A DNA stretch of 9,482 nt, from the NCBI GenBank assembly GCA_002733945.2, contig NVXO02000013.1, positions 45,919-55,400 on the forward strand. The letters run 5' to 3'. The notes below the pieces were generated by a model. It searched no databases. It worked only from the letters and a program-made list of their open reading frames with translations, and was not told where the DNA came from. The stretch's first letter is position 1. Each line of letters starts with the position of its first letter. Below are positions 1-7,104 of this stretch, in pieces. The translations under genes and the position numbers were made by a program. This DNA comes from Sulfurimonas sp. GTDB taxonomy: Bacteria > Campylobacterota > Campylobacteria > Campylobacterales > Sulfurimonadaceae.

Positions 1-210
1 CCTCGTGGATTTGCACATGGCTTTATAGTGCTTGAAGACAACACTACATTTGCTTATAAGGTAGATAATTATTACTCACCAGAAAATGACAGGGGTATAG
101 ACTGGATACTAGAACATAGTGAACTAAACCTATCCACTAAAGACACTAAGCAACCTAAACTATCAGAAGCTAAAGATATCTTTGAATATGGTGTTAACTA
201 CTATGAGTAA
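1..210 (+). CDS. rmlC: dTDP-4-dehydrorhamnose 3,5-epimerase, C-terminal part (5' end outside the window)
   Basis: RmlC epimerises C3 and C5 of dTDP-4-keto-6-deoxyglucose, the third step of dTDP-L-rhamnose synthesis in the cytoplasm. The reading frame is open from base 1 and gives 69 residues before the stop. The opening stretch PRGFAHGFIVLED is the well-known RmlC cupin motif (P-x-GFAHGF). It is followed by YK at residues 19-20, the YYSPENDRGIDW segment, and a tail with LS-x-KD and P-x-LSEA that is typical of the family's end. The family is about 180-190 residues long, so roughly the first 115 residues lie upstream. The catalytic His and Asp of the N-terminal half therefore cannot be checked. 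The stop overlaps the rmlD start by 8 bases, which supports one operon. Identification is strong from the motif and from the neighbours rmlD and rmlB. Confidence 0.95.
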   Translation, partial: PRGFAHGFIVLEDNTTFAYKVDNYYSPENDRGIDWILEHSELNLSTKDTKQPKLSEAKDIFEYGVNYYE

Positions 211-1069
211 TATCTTAGTAACAGGTAGTAAAGGTCAGCTTGGAAGTGAAATACAAACTCTCTCTTCAAAGTACGACTATAGTTTCTTTTTTACAGGTAG
301 AACTACTCTTGACATCTCAGATAAAAAAGCTGTGGACGATTTTTTAGACTTACATGAGATAGATATCATTTTAAACTGTGCAGCTTATACAGCGGTTGAT
401 AAAGCAGAAGATGATGCACTCAATGCAGATAAGATAAACCATATAGCAGTTCAAACCTTAGCACAACTCTCAAAAGATAAAAACATTAAACTTATTCATA
501 TATCAACTGACTATGTATTTAATGGAGAGAACTTTAAACCTTATACCGAAGATGATATCACAAACCCAAATGGCGTTTATGGAAAGACAAAGTTAGATGG
601 CGAAAATGCTATGATAGAGATAAGCCCTTTAAACTCCATAATCATTAGAACATCTTGGGTATATAGTAGTTTTGGTGCTAATTTTGTCAAGACTATGTTG
701 AGACTTGGTAAAGAGAGAGACTCTTTAGGTGTGATATTTGATCAAGTTGGGACTCCTACCTATGCTAGAGACTTAGCAAAAGCTATCTTAGATATCATCC
801 CAAGTATACATAATAAAAAAGTAGAGATATATAACTACTCAAATGAAGGTGTACTTAGCTGGTATGACTTTGCTAAAGAGATTATGGAACTAAGTGAGAT
901 TGACTGTACTGTTAAGCCTATAGAGACACGAGAGTATCCAACACCGGCTACAAGACCGCACTATAGTTTACTTAATAAGTCAAAAATAAAAGAAGAGTTT
1001 GCTATCAGTATTCCATATTGGAAAGAAAGCTTAAAAGAATGTTTACAGATACTAGGAGAAAGAAAATAG
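203..1069 (+). CDS. rmlD: dTDP-4-dehydrorhamnose reductase
   Basis: RmlD makes the final NAD(P)H-dependent reduction of dTDP-4-keto-L-rhamnose to dTDP-L-rhamnose. With the start at 203 the protein has 288 residues, the usual length. It shows the Rossmann motif GSKGQLG (residues 8-14), NCAAYTAVDKAE in the middle of the nucleotide-binding half, the catalytic STDYVF (from residue 101), and the SDR pair YGKTK (Tyr126 and Lys130). The family-typical tail segment PTPATRPHYSLL lies around 256-267. In-frame starts also exist at 182 (TTG) and 188 (ATG). I chose ATG 203 because it puts the glycine motif at the normal distance from the N-terminus. No strong Shine-Dalgarno precedes it, so translation is probably coupled to rmlC, with which it overlaps by 8 bases. 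Its stop shares one base with the rmlB GTG. Confidence 0.96.
   Translation: MSNILVTGSKGQLGSEIQTLSSKYDYSFFFTGRTTLDISDKKAVDDFLDLHEIDIILNCAAYTAVDKAEDDALNADKINHIAVQTLAQLSKDKNIKLIHISTDYVFNGENFKPYTEDDITNPNGVYGKTKLDGENAMIEISPLNSIIIRTSWVYSSFGANFVKTMLRLGKERDSLGVIFDQVGTPTYARDLAKAILDIIPSIHNKKVEIYNYSNEGVLSWYDFAKEIMELSEIDCTVKPIETREYPTPATRPHYSLLNKSKIKEEFAISIPYWKESLKECLQILGERK
1054..1059 (+). promoter_or_regulatory. Shine-Dalgarno that fixes the rmlB start
   Basis: AGGAGA lies 9 bases before GTG at 1069 and inside the end of rmlD. It is the best ribosome binding site in this part of the window. It favours the GTG over the upstream in-frame TTG at 1018 and ATG at 1039, which would add 10-17 residues unlike any RmlB N-terminus. 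Confidence 0.8.
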
Positions 1070-2097
1070 TGAAAAATATATTACTAACAGGCACAGCAGG
1101 ATTTATAGGTTCTAACTTTGTTCCATACTTTTTAGAAAAGTATCCAGAATACAACTTAATAAACTTAGACCTTCTAACTTATGCAGGTAACTTAGAAAAC
1201 TTAAAAGAGTGTGAAGGTAACCCTAGATATACGTTTATAAAAGGTGATATCTGTAACCGGGACTTAGTGGAGTTTATATTTACGGAGTATGACATCAACG
1301 GAGTTATCCACTTCGCAGCAGAATCTCATGTTGATAACTCTATTAAAAATCCTGGTGTGTTTATAGAGACTAATGTAAATGGTACTTTTACTCTTATAGA
1401 TGTAGCTCGTGCACACTGGATGGATAAACCTTTTATCTATAAAGCAGAGTATAAAGATAGTAGATTCCACCATATTTCTACTGATGAAGTGTATGGTACT
1501 CTTAATGAAGTAGACCTTTTTACAGAAGAGACACCTTATGCTCCAAACTCTCCATACTCAGCATCTAAAGCAAGTAGTGATATGATAGTAAGAAGCTACC
1601 AAGAAACATATGGAATGACTACAGTCATAACAAACTGTTCAAACAACTATGGTCCTAAACAGCATGATGAAAAACTCATTCCTACTATTATTAGAAAAGC
1701 ATTAGCTGGTGAAAGTATACCTATCTATGGTGATGGAAAGAATATTAGAGACTGGTTATATGTACTTGACCACTGTAAAGGTATAGACTTAGTCTACCAT
1801 ACAGGTAAAGAAGCCAATGTTTATAATATCGGTGGAAGAAATGAGAGAACTAATCTTCAAATAGTTGATAGCATCTGCTCAATTTTAGATAAAAAAGTTC
1901 CTGCAAAAGAAAATATAGCTAAAGAAAGCTATAAAGAACTCATAACTTTCGTAGAAGATAGAGCTGGTCATGATAGACGGTATGCTATAGATGCTACAAA
2001 GATAGAGACAAAACTTGGCTGGAAAGCTGATGAAGATTTTGACTCTGGAATTGTTAAGACTGTTGAGTGGTATTTAAGCAAGAGCGATTGTATATAA
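1069..2097 (+). CDS. rmlB: dTDP-glucose 4,6-dehydratase
   Basis: RmlB converts dTDP-glucose to dTDP-4-keto-6-deoxyglucose with bound NAD+, the second step of the rhamnose pathway. From the GTG start it has 342 residues, normal for the family. Visible motifs are the NAD-binding GTAGFIG (residues 8-14), LDLLTYAGN, HFAAESHVDNSI, and the catalytic triad element STDEVYG (Thr138, Asp139, Glu140). The SDR pair is Tyr163 and Lys167 in YSASK. NNYGPKQ..EKLIPT, GDGKNIRDWLYV.DH and the end motif DRAGHDRRYAID complete the RmlB signature. All residues I can check are intact, so the enzyme should be active. It overlaps rmlD by one base upstream and the ligase gene by one base downstream (TAATG). The product may also feed other dTDP-6-deoxysugars, but rmlC and rmlD alongside point to rhamnose. 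Confidence 0.97.
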   Translation: MKNILLTGTAGFIGSNFVPYFLEKYPEYNLINLDLLTYAGNLENLKECEGNPRYTFIKGDICNRDLVEFIFTEYDINGVIHFAAESHVDNSIKNPGVFIETNVNGTFTLIDVARAHWMDKPFIYKAEYKDSRFHHISTDEVYGTLNEVDLFTEETPYAPNSPYSASKASSDMIVRSYQETYGMTTVITNCSNNYGPKQHDEKLIPTIIRKALAGESIPIYGDGKNIRDWLYVLDHCKGIDLVYHTGKEANVYNIGGRNERTNLQIVDSICSILDKKVPAKENIAKESYKELITFVEDRAGHDRRYAIDATKIETKLGWKADEDFDSGIVKTVEWYLSKSDCI

Positions 2098-3320
2098 TGC
2101 AAGAAAGGATATTAACGAGATACTCTAAAATTGATTTTAATAAATGGACAAACTATTTTTTCATAGCTTTCGCATTTGCAATCCCAATCTCAAAAGCTCT
2201 TGATTCACTTTTTGCTGCTCTCATTATCATCTCATGGTTACTAGAGGGTAACTTTTCCGAAAAACTCAAACTCATAAAGCAAGATAAACTGAGTCTTATA
2301 TTTATGTTTCTCATCTTTTTTAGTATCTTTTCTCTACTATGGTCTCCTGACCTCACATATGCAATTAAATTTATTATTGTAAAATATTGGAATTTTTTCA
2401 TTATTCCTATAATGTTGACATCCTTAAAAGCTCAATATATAAAATATGTCTTCAATGCCTTTCTCCTAAGTATGTTCATTAGTGAGATAGTCTCCTATGG
2501 TATATTTTTTGAAATATTGACTTATAATAATATCCCACCATCTGACCCCACTCCCTTTATGAACCATACTGATTATAGTACTTTTTTAAGTTTTACATTA
2601 ATTATTATATTTTCAAAACTATTCACACACAAAGACAGATTTTGGAAAATTCTTTACTCACTCTACTTCATCACAGCACTATCAAACCTTTTTATTAATG
2701 GAGGAAGAACAGGACAAGTTACTTTTTTATTTACAGTTATAACATTATCAATCTTTTACTTCAAACTATCATTAACAAAAGTCTTTGCAATTCTTATTTT
2801 ACTTATTACATTGTTAGTATTTGCATATAACACTAGTCCAAACTTCCACAATAGAATAAATAAACTTCAAGTAGAAATGTCAAATATGTACCTTCACCAT
2901 GACTTTCGTGGTTCACTTTCAATCCGTTTTGCCTTATGGAAATTAGGAACAGCAATATTTTTCGATAATCCTCTACTTGGAACAGGTATTGGTGGAGAGA
3001 CAAAACAACTAAAAGAGTACCGAGACAAATATAACTTTAAAATTAAAACAATATATAGTGACTACCATAACACATTTGTCCAATATGCTGTACAACTAGG
3101 CATAGTAGGTTTACTTATTCCAATTATTGTTTTTTATTTATTATTCACTTTAAAATTTAAAACTCGAGAATACAAAATGTTATCTGTAGCATTTTCAACT
3201 ATTTATCTTCTTCATGCTATGGGTGGATTCTCTTTTCATATTTTAGATTCGCTTGTATTTTTATCTGTCTTTGCAGCACTTTTTAATGCGATTACACATA
3301 TAGAAAAAAGTACTAGTTAA
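2097..3320 (+). CDS. waaL: O-antigen ligase, WaaL / Wzy_C family membrane protein
   Basis: This is a 407-residue, very hydrophobic protein with about ten or more predicted membrane segments. One larger polar loop spans roughly residues 244-320, the layout of WaaL-type ligases that transfer undecaprenyl-linked O-antigen to lipid A-core on the periplasmic face. Key residues can be matched: Arg204 in NGGRTGQ, Arg277 in LSIRFALW, and His324 in DYHNTFVQ. Their spacing resembles the functionally required Arg215, Arg288 and His337/338 of the E. coli ligase (from memory). FFDNPLLGTGIGG between them is typical of the Wzy_C domain. ATG 2097 overlaps the rmlB stop (TAATG). An alternative GTG at 2067 lies inside rmlB and is less likely. 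A Wzy polymerase belongs to the same fold and cannot be wholly excluded. Base composition is clearly more AT-rich than in the rml genes. Confidence 0.82.
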   Translation: MQERILTRYSKIDFNKWTNYFFIAFAFAIPISKALDSLFAALIIISWLLEGNFSEKLKLIKQDKLSLIFMFLIFFSIFSLLWSPDLTYAIKFIIVKYWNFFIIPIMLTSLKAQYIKYVFNAFLLSMFISEIVSYGIFFEILTYNNIPPSDPTPFMNHTDYSTFLSFTLIIIFSKLFTHKDRFWKILYSLYFITALSNLFINGGRTGQVTFLFTVITLSIFYFKLSLTKVFAILILLITLLVFAYNTSPNFHNRINKLQVEMSNMYLHHDFRGSLSIRFALWKLGTAIFFDNPLLGTGIGGETKQLKEYRDKYNFKIKTIYSDYHNTFVQYAVQLGIVGLLIPIIVFYLLFTLKFKTREYKMLSVAFSTIYLLHAMGGFSFHILDSLVFLSVFAALFNAITHIEKSTS

Positions 3321-3339
3321 CTCTTTTGTATATTAACTA
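3304..3339 (-). terminator. Possible terminator of the minus-strand glycosyltransferase operon
   Basis: TAGTTAA at 3314-3320 and TTAACTA at 3333-3339 form a perfect 7-base inverted repeat with a 12-base loop. Read on the minus strand, the hairpin follows the stop of the last gene of that operon by about 14 bases. After four bases it is followed by a run of six T (3309 to 3304). The stem has only one G-C pair and is weak. On the plus strand the stem is followed by A-rich sequence, so it would not serve the ligase gene in the usual way. Confidence 0.4.
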
Positions 3340-3353
3340 TAAATAAAATAATA

Positions 3354-4352
3354 TTAATCTAAGTGGATAATTTGAACACCTGTGTTTTCAAAAAAATTAT
3401 AACAATCTTGAATCATTTCTTTATTTGATAAAAGATCATTATCTTTTATCTTTATAGCATGTATTTCTGAATTCATAAAAATCTTATCTAAGTTAAAAAG
3501 TGATGAGGAAATGAATGAAATTATAGTTTTCGGATAGATACCATCGCTTAGAAATGTAACCTCAATAGGACCTTTCGATTTCACTATAGTAAAAGATGTA
3601 TCTTTAAGAAAGTCATAGTCTTCATCAACTAACTCTGATCTATGTGGTACATAAATAATGTTTCCAAGATAGTTGTTTTTAATTTTTTGAAGATACTGCA
3701 AATATATATTTTTATTCATAAAATTAACTTCAGCTAAATTTTGACCTAAAAGATAAATATCATTACTTAATTTGATATTTTGAAGTTTGTTTGATTTTAA
3801 ATGCTCAAAACTATGCTGAACCACACCTATATGTTTCAATGGTTGTATATTAAAAGTTGTAAAAAAGTTAATATTTTGTTTTATTTTATAATTCAAACCT
3901 ACTAATATATATCTATAAAGTCTTATTTTTCTCGAAAGTTTTATTTGAGAAAAATACTTACTATCTTTTAACTTATTATAAGTAAAAATAGTAGCATTTC
4001 CATCATCAATAAGATACATATAATTACTTCTTAAATTTGCTAACATTATGTGATGAATAGTTCCAAATTCACCTGAAAATATATAATCATATTCAAATTT
4101 CAAAAGTGATTTTATAAGTTTTACCTGCTCTAAAAAACGATTTTTTTTAAGTATGATTGCTTTATTATAGTAAATGATTTCATCCCAATCTTTTTGATGA
4201 ACCAGTTCCTCTTGTTGGGTTTTTTCTTTAAAGTTTATCGGTTTATTATAGATAAAGACTAAGGTGTTATTACTTATCTTAAATTTACTCTTAGCCTCTA
4301 AAGCATTCAGTAGTTGAACTGGAGAAGCAACTATAAAGAGGTTTTTTTTCAT
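3354..4352 (-). CDS. Sialyltransferase / polysialyltransferase-like glycosyltransferase (GT52/GT38 type)
   Basis: The 332-residue protein lacks a signal peptide or membrane segments. It shows, in the right order, the three short motifs known from bacterial sialyltransferases of the GT38/GT52 type. These are a D/E-D/E-G motif (LIDDGNAT, Asp116-Asp117-Gly118), a motif equivalent to HP (YVPHRSE, His247-Arg248), and a Ser-Ser motif near the C-terminus (SFISSSLFNL, Ser292-294). The start MKKNLFIVASPVQLLNALEA and the SGEFGTIHH segment also resemble that group. The usual Pro after His is Arg here. The family normally uses CMP-sialic acid or related CMP-activated sugars, but no such synthesis genes are in the window, so donor and acceptor are unknown. 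ATG 4352 has AGGA 5 bases upstream and is preferred over an in-frame start at 4406. The gene is strikingly AT-rich: sampled 60-base blocks hold 10-18 G/C. It is last in a three-gene operon, 62 bases after the GT2 gene. Confidence 0.6.
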   Translation of the reverse strand: MKKNLFIVASPVQLLNALEAKSKFKISNNTLVFIYNKPINFKEKTQQEELVHQKDWDEIIYYNKAIILKKNRFLEQVKLIKSLLKFEYDYIFSGEFGTIHHIMLANLRSNYMYLIDDGNATIFTYNKLKDSKYFSQIKLSRKIRLYRYILVGLNYKIKQNINFFTTFNIQPLKHIGVVQHSFEHLKSNKLQNIKLSNDIYLLGQNLAEVNFMNKNIYLQYLQKIKNNYLGNIIYVPHRSELVDEDYDFLKDTSFTIVKSKGPIEVTFLSDGIYPKTIISFISSSLFNLDKIFMNSEIHAIKIKDNDLLSNKEMIQDCYNFFENTGVQIIHLD

Positions 4353-4356
4353 ATTT

Positions 4357-4361
4357 ATCCT
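4357..4361 (-). promoter_or_regulatory. Ribosome binding site deciding the start at 4352
   Basis: On the minus strand AGGAT lies 4 bases before ATG 4352. The in-frame extension upstream to 4406 (MFVSTSSALSKFLNNRIN) would bury this site inside the coding sequence and has no family-like content, so the shorter protein is preferred. Confidence 0.65.
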
Positions 4362-4414
4362 ATTGTTTAGAAATTTTGACAATGCACTAGAAGTACTCAC
4401 AAACAAAACTCTTT

Positions 4415-5248
4415 TTATTCTTTATAAATTCCATCATTGCAGCGAAAAATATTATTTCTTTGATTTTCTAGCATTTTTAAATCTAAACTTCTATCATAAT
4501 CATCTGGACTACGTTTATGATAGAGATGAAACTCATTAGTAATAAACCTTGCCGGGATGATATTATATCCGAGTCCTTTAAATCTCCATGCTAAATCAGT
4601 ATCACTTGCCATAGCAGAACTCCCCAAACCTTCATCAAATCCATTAATCTCTAAAATTACTTTTTTATAAAAAGACATGTTACATCCTAATAGGGGGAAC
4701 TCTTTTTTTCTATATTTTTGCATAAGTTTATGAATAAGACCATTAGGTCGAATTTTAAACCCCTCTTCACTATGGCGTTCAATTTTTGCATCTTCTTTGA
4801 TATCAAAATATTTCCAAACAAAATTCTTTTCTAACCATAAGGATGTAATTTTAGACTCACGAAGCATAGAAGAGTATCTCGGCCCTAAGTTAACTCGTCG
4901 TCCTGTAATAATATTTTTTTCAGAAGCTAATACTAAATGGTTTTGTATAAAATCATTGTACAACAAGCAATCTCCATCTATAAATATTAAATAATCACCT
5001 GTAGATGCTCTTATACCATTATTTTGACTTTTTGATTTTCGTACACCATCATCCTCTTGAGTTGTATGAACAATTGTAAAGGAGAATCTATTTCTAGCCT
5101 CTTGAATAAACTCTTTTAAGAGTTCTGACTCTCCATCTTCAGCAACTACTAATTCAAAGTTTCTATATGTCTGATAATTTAAAGATTTCATGATAAGCTC
5201 TAATGCTTCAATATCTTTATATACTGCAACTATTACACTAACTAGCAT
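4415..5248 (-). CDS. Family 2 glycosyltransferase (GT-A fold) with a galactosyltransferase-like C-terminal motif
   Basis: This is a cytoplasmic inverting sugar transferase for LPS or O-antigen assembly; its exact sugar is unknown. The 277-residue protein opens with MLVSVIVAVYKD, the GT2 N-terminus, with an acidic nucleotide-binding site AEDGE (36-40). The metal-binding DxD motif is DGDC (Asp91 and Asp93) inside GDYLIFIDGDC. The second half has GCNMSFYKKV (188-197), INGFDEGLG (201-209) and SDTDLAWRFKGLG (215-227), the acceptor-side motif of the Glyco_transf_7C type, then HLYH. ATG 5248 is preceded by GGAG six bases upstream. It overlaps the end of the GT4 gene by 11 bases, so translation is probably coupled. 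All catalytic motifs that I can check are present. The protein resembles transferases that extend LPS core or capsule side chains, but no closer assignment is safe. Confidence 0.88.
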   Translation of the reverse strand: MLVSVIVAVYKDIEALELIMKSLNYQTYRNFELVVAEDGESELLKEFIQEARNRFSFTIVHTTQEDDGVRKSKSQNNGIRASTGDYLIFIDGDCLLYNDFIQNHLVLASEKNIITGRRVNLGPRYSSMLRESKITSLWLEKNFVWKYFDIKEDAKIERHSEEGFKIRPNGLIHKLMQKYRKKEFPLLGCNMSFYKKVILEINGFDEGLGSSAMASDTDLAWRFKGLGYNIIPARFITNEFHLYHKRSPDDYDRSLDLKMLENQRNNIFRCNDGIYKE

Positions 5249-6320
5249 TCAAAACTCCATAAAGTTCTTTCATCTGTACACTTTTATTAAACTTATGTAG
5301 TACTTTTTTATATCCATTTTCACAAAGTCTATTTTTTAATTCTGAATCCTCGTAAATATCTTCTATTTTCTCTGCTAGGTCTCCACTCTTTCCATTAAAG
5401 AAAAGCCCATCTACACCATCATCTATAATTTCTAAAGGGCCTCCACTTTTAGTAGCGATTACAGGGGTTTTATTTACCATAGATTCTATAACAACAAGTC
5501 CAAATGTCTCTTTTTTTGTAGCTAAAACAGTTACATCACACAGTTGCATATAGCCATTGATATCTTTTGTAAATCCTGTAAAAACAATCCTGTTCTCGAG
5601 GCCATATTCTCTGACCTTCTCTTTGAGTTGTTGGAGATACTCACCATTCATAGTATCTCCTATAATAAGTGCTTTGATATTAAGGTTTTGTAAATTTTGC
5701 ATCGCTTCTATCAAAAGGTACTGTCCTTTTGCTTCTTCAATTCTTCCGATTATGCCAACTATAAACTCACTACTAAGTTGATGTTTCTCTTTTAATTTCA
5801 GAAGCATTTCACTTTGAGACTCAACTCCGTTTACTCCTAGATAAGAAACTATAACTTTAGGACGAATACTACTTGATATAAACCTTGTAATTTGCTCTTT
5901 AACTTGCTCTGTTACAGCATGAATCAGATCAATATTTTTATACAAGAACTTATGATAAAAATCATTCTTAAATCGAGTCATATTCATATGGCGAGACTGT
6001 ACTATCTTTGGTTTTTGCGTACTCAGTATCTTTGCTAAAACTACCATAGTAATATCTCGAGTCCAGTGAAAATGGATAAGATCTATTTTATTTTTATCTA
6101 TAAACTTTGCTAATTTTCTTGCAGCTACAAAGGGGAAAAGTTTCTTTCTAACTAGTAAAAACTTTTTTTCGTTTTTCACATAATTATCTAACTTACTTTG
6201 TGGTGCAACACAAATATAGGTCTCACTCTTTTTTGAAAAATCTTCAAAAAAATCAACAACACAGAGCTCTAATCCCCCTAAATCAGGTGAAAGGCATACT
6301 TCTACTATTTTTTTATTCAT
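5238..6320 (-). CDS. Family 4 glycosyltransferase (GT-B fold)
   Basis: This is a retaining GT4 transferase with two Rossmann-like domains, 360 residues from ATG 6320. The N-terminal acceptor domain begins KKIVEVCLSPDLGGLE, with the glycine loop GGLE at 15-18. DLIHFHW and the SRHMNMTRF segment follow. The C-terminal donor domain opens with IVGIIGRIEEAKGQ (GRIEEAKGQ 182-190) and contains ALIIGD and VFTGFTKD. It also has the family's E-x7-E motif, Glu261 and Glu269 in KETFGLVVIES, followed by the KSGGPLEII loop. The sugar and acceptor cannot be read from the sequence. An in-frame TTG at 6341 would add seven residues; neither start has a good Shine-Dalgarno. ATG 6320 fits the family N-terminus, but the transcript may be nearly leaderless. 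It is the first gene of the minus-strand operon and overlaps the GT2 gene by 11 bases. Confidence 0.9.
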   Translation of the reverse strand: MNKKIVEVCLSPDLGGLELCVVDFFEDFSKKSETYICVAPQSKLDNYVKNEKKFLLVRKKLFPFVAARKLAKFIDKNKIDLIHFHWTRDITMVVLAKILSTQKPKIVQSRHMNMTRFKNDFYHKFLYKNIDLIHAVTEQVKEQITRFISSSIRPKVIVSYLGVNGVESQSEMLLKLKEKHQLSSEFIVGIIGRIEEAKGQYLLIEAMQNLQNLNIKALIIGDTMNGEYLQQLKEKVREYGLENRIVFTGFTKDINGYMQLCDVTVLATKKETFGLVVIESMVNKTPVIATKSGGPLEIIDDGVDGLFFNGKSGDLAEKIEDIYEDSELKNRLCENGYKKVLHKFNKSVQMKELYGVLNAS

Positions 6321-6360
6321 TATAGGATATAATACCAACAATTTAATTTAGGCAGACTTA
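6321..6360. promoter_or_regulatory. Compact divergent promoter region between the GT4 and kinase genes
   Basis: Only 40 bases separate the two divergent starts. On the plus strand TATAAT (6328-6333) lies after a T-rich stretch at 6305-6315, which predicts a start near 6340. A weak ribosome site TTAGG (AGG 6350-6352) lies 8 bases before ATG 6361. On the minus strand TATTAT (6334 to 6329) overlaps the same bases and predicts a start near 6322, almost at ATG 6320. No convincing -35 box is seen in either direction, which is common for the vegetative sigma factor of Campylobacterota. Confidence 0.5.
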
Positions 6361-7104
6361 ATGAACTCAAAATATCTTATAAATGCTACAAAGAGCAGTT
6401 TTAAAGATTTTTTACTTTCTATAGAAGATTATTTTCAAGCAAATAAGAACACCATTCATAAAGCAAGAAATGAACTTAAAATTATAAAGTATAACAATCT
6501 TTCAACTGTGGTAAAATCTTTCAAAATTCCAAATATCATTAACAAAGTTGCCTATACTTTTTTTCGTGATTCTAAAGCAAAAAAATCTTATGAGTACTCC
6601 CTTGAAATAGGAAATTTTACACCTCAACCTATAGGATATATAGAGTTTTTTAAGTTTGGACTTCTTCAGTCAAGTTACTTTATCTCTGAAGAGTTTGAGT
6701 ATGACTTCACTATTCGTGAGCCACTTTTAGATCAAACATTTCATAACCGAGATGCAATCTTTCGTGCTTTTGCTTGTTTTAGTTTAGAACTGCACAATGC
6801 AGGTATTTATCACAACGACTACTCCCCTGGAAATATTCTCATTAAAAAAGAGAAAGAGAACTATACTTTTAAAATAGTAGATATTAATAGGATGCTTTTT
6901 AAAAACCTCTCAGAGAATGAGCGTGCCAAAAACTTTTCTAAACTATGGGCAGATAATTTTGTCCTTGAGATAATAGCCCAAGAATATACAAAGCACTTTA
7001 AATGCAGTAAGAACTTTTCATCAAAAGTTCTTTCCTTTTCAGATGCAAATAAAAGGGTAAAGAACTTTAAAAAACGACTCAAAGGAAAACCTGTTAATGA
7101 CTAA
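6361..7104 (+). CDS. LPS-kinase-like protein (InaA/WaaP/KdkA-type protein kinase fold)
   Basis: The 247-residue protein shows a compact eukaryotic-like kinase core as found in bacterial LPS core kinases, which transfer phosphate from ATP to heptose or Kdo in the inner core. Lys52 in TVVKSFK fits the ATP-binding lysine. Glu78 in KSYEYSLEI is a candidate partner glutamate on helix C. The catalytic loop is HNDYSPGNIL, with His151, Asp153 and Asn158 in the H-x-D-x4-N pattern. VDINR, with Asp174, stands where the metal-binding DFG aspartate is expected. No membrane segment is seen. The gene overlaps the next one, a WaaE-like core glycosyltransferase, by 8 bases, and a heptosyltransferase gene follows. 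The context therefore favours an LPS-core substrate rather than a protein. Which sugar is phosphorylated is not shown. ATG 6361 is the first start after the divergent promoter. Confidence 0.78.
   Translation: MNSKYLINATKSSFKDFLLSIEDYFQANKNTIHKARNELKIIKYNNLSTVVKSFKIPNIINKVAYTFFRDSKAKKSYEYSLEIGNFTPQPIGYIEFFKFGLLQSSYFISEEFEYDFTIREPLLDQTFHNRDAIFRAFACFSLELHNAGIYHNDYSPGNILIKKEKENYTFKIVDINRMLFKNLSENERAKNFSKLWADNFVLEIIAQEYTKHFKCSKNFSSKVLSFSDANKRVKNFKKRLKGKPVND

Noticed and set aside
182..202. Upstream TTG/ATG starts for rmlD
   Set aside because: They would push the GxxGxxG motif away from the N-terminus and lie inside rmlC without a ribosome site.
1018..1068. Upstream TTG/ATG starts for rmlB
   Set aside because: The GTG at 1069 has a strong AGGAGA site and gives the family N-terminus.
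1264..1473. Open frame of 69 codons on the minus strand inside rmlB
   Set aside because: It lies wholly inside a strongly supported gene, is compositionally odd and has no recognisable motif. The same reasoning rules out the antisense frames at 2153-2401, 6861-7082 and 9123-9392.
4353..4414. Separate promoter or terminator between the GT2 and sialyltransferase-like genes
   Set aside because: The 62-base gap contains no convincing -10 box or stable hairpin with a T-run, so the genes are better seen as one operon.
4797..4994. Open frame on the plus strand inside the GT2 gene
   Set aside because: It is an antisense shadow of a gene with intact catalytic motifs; frames at 5557-5781 and 8027-8215 are rejected for the same reason.
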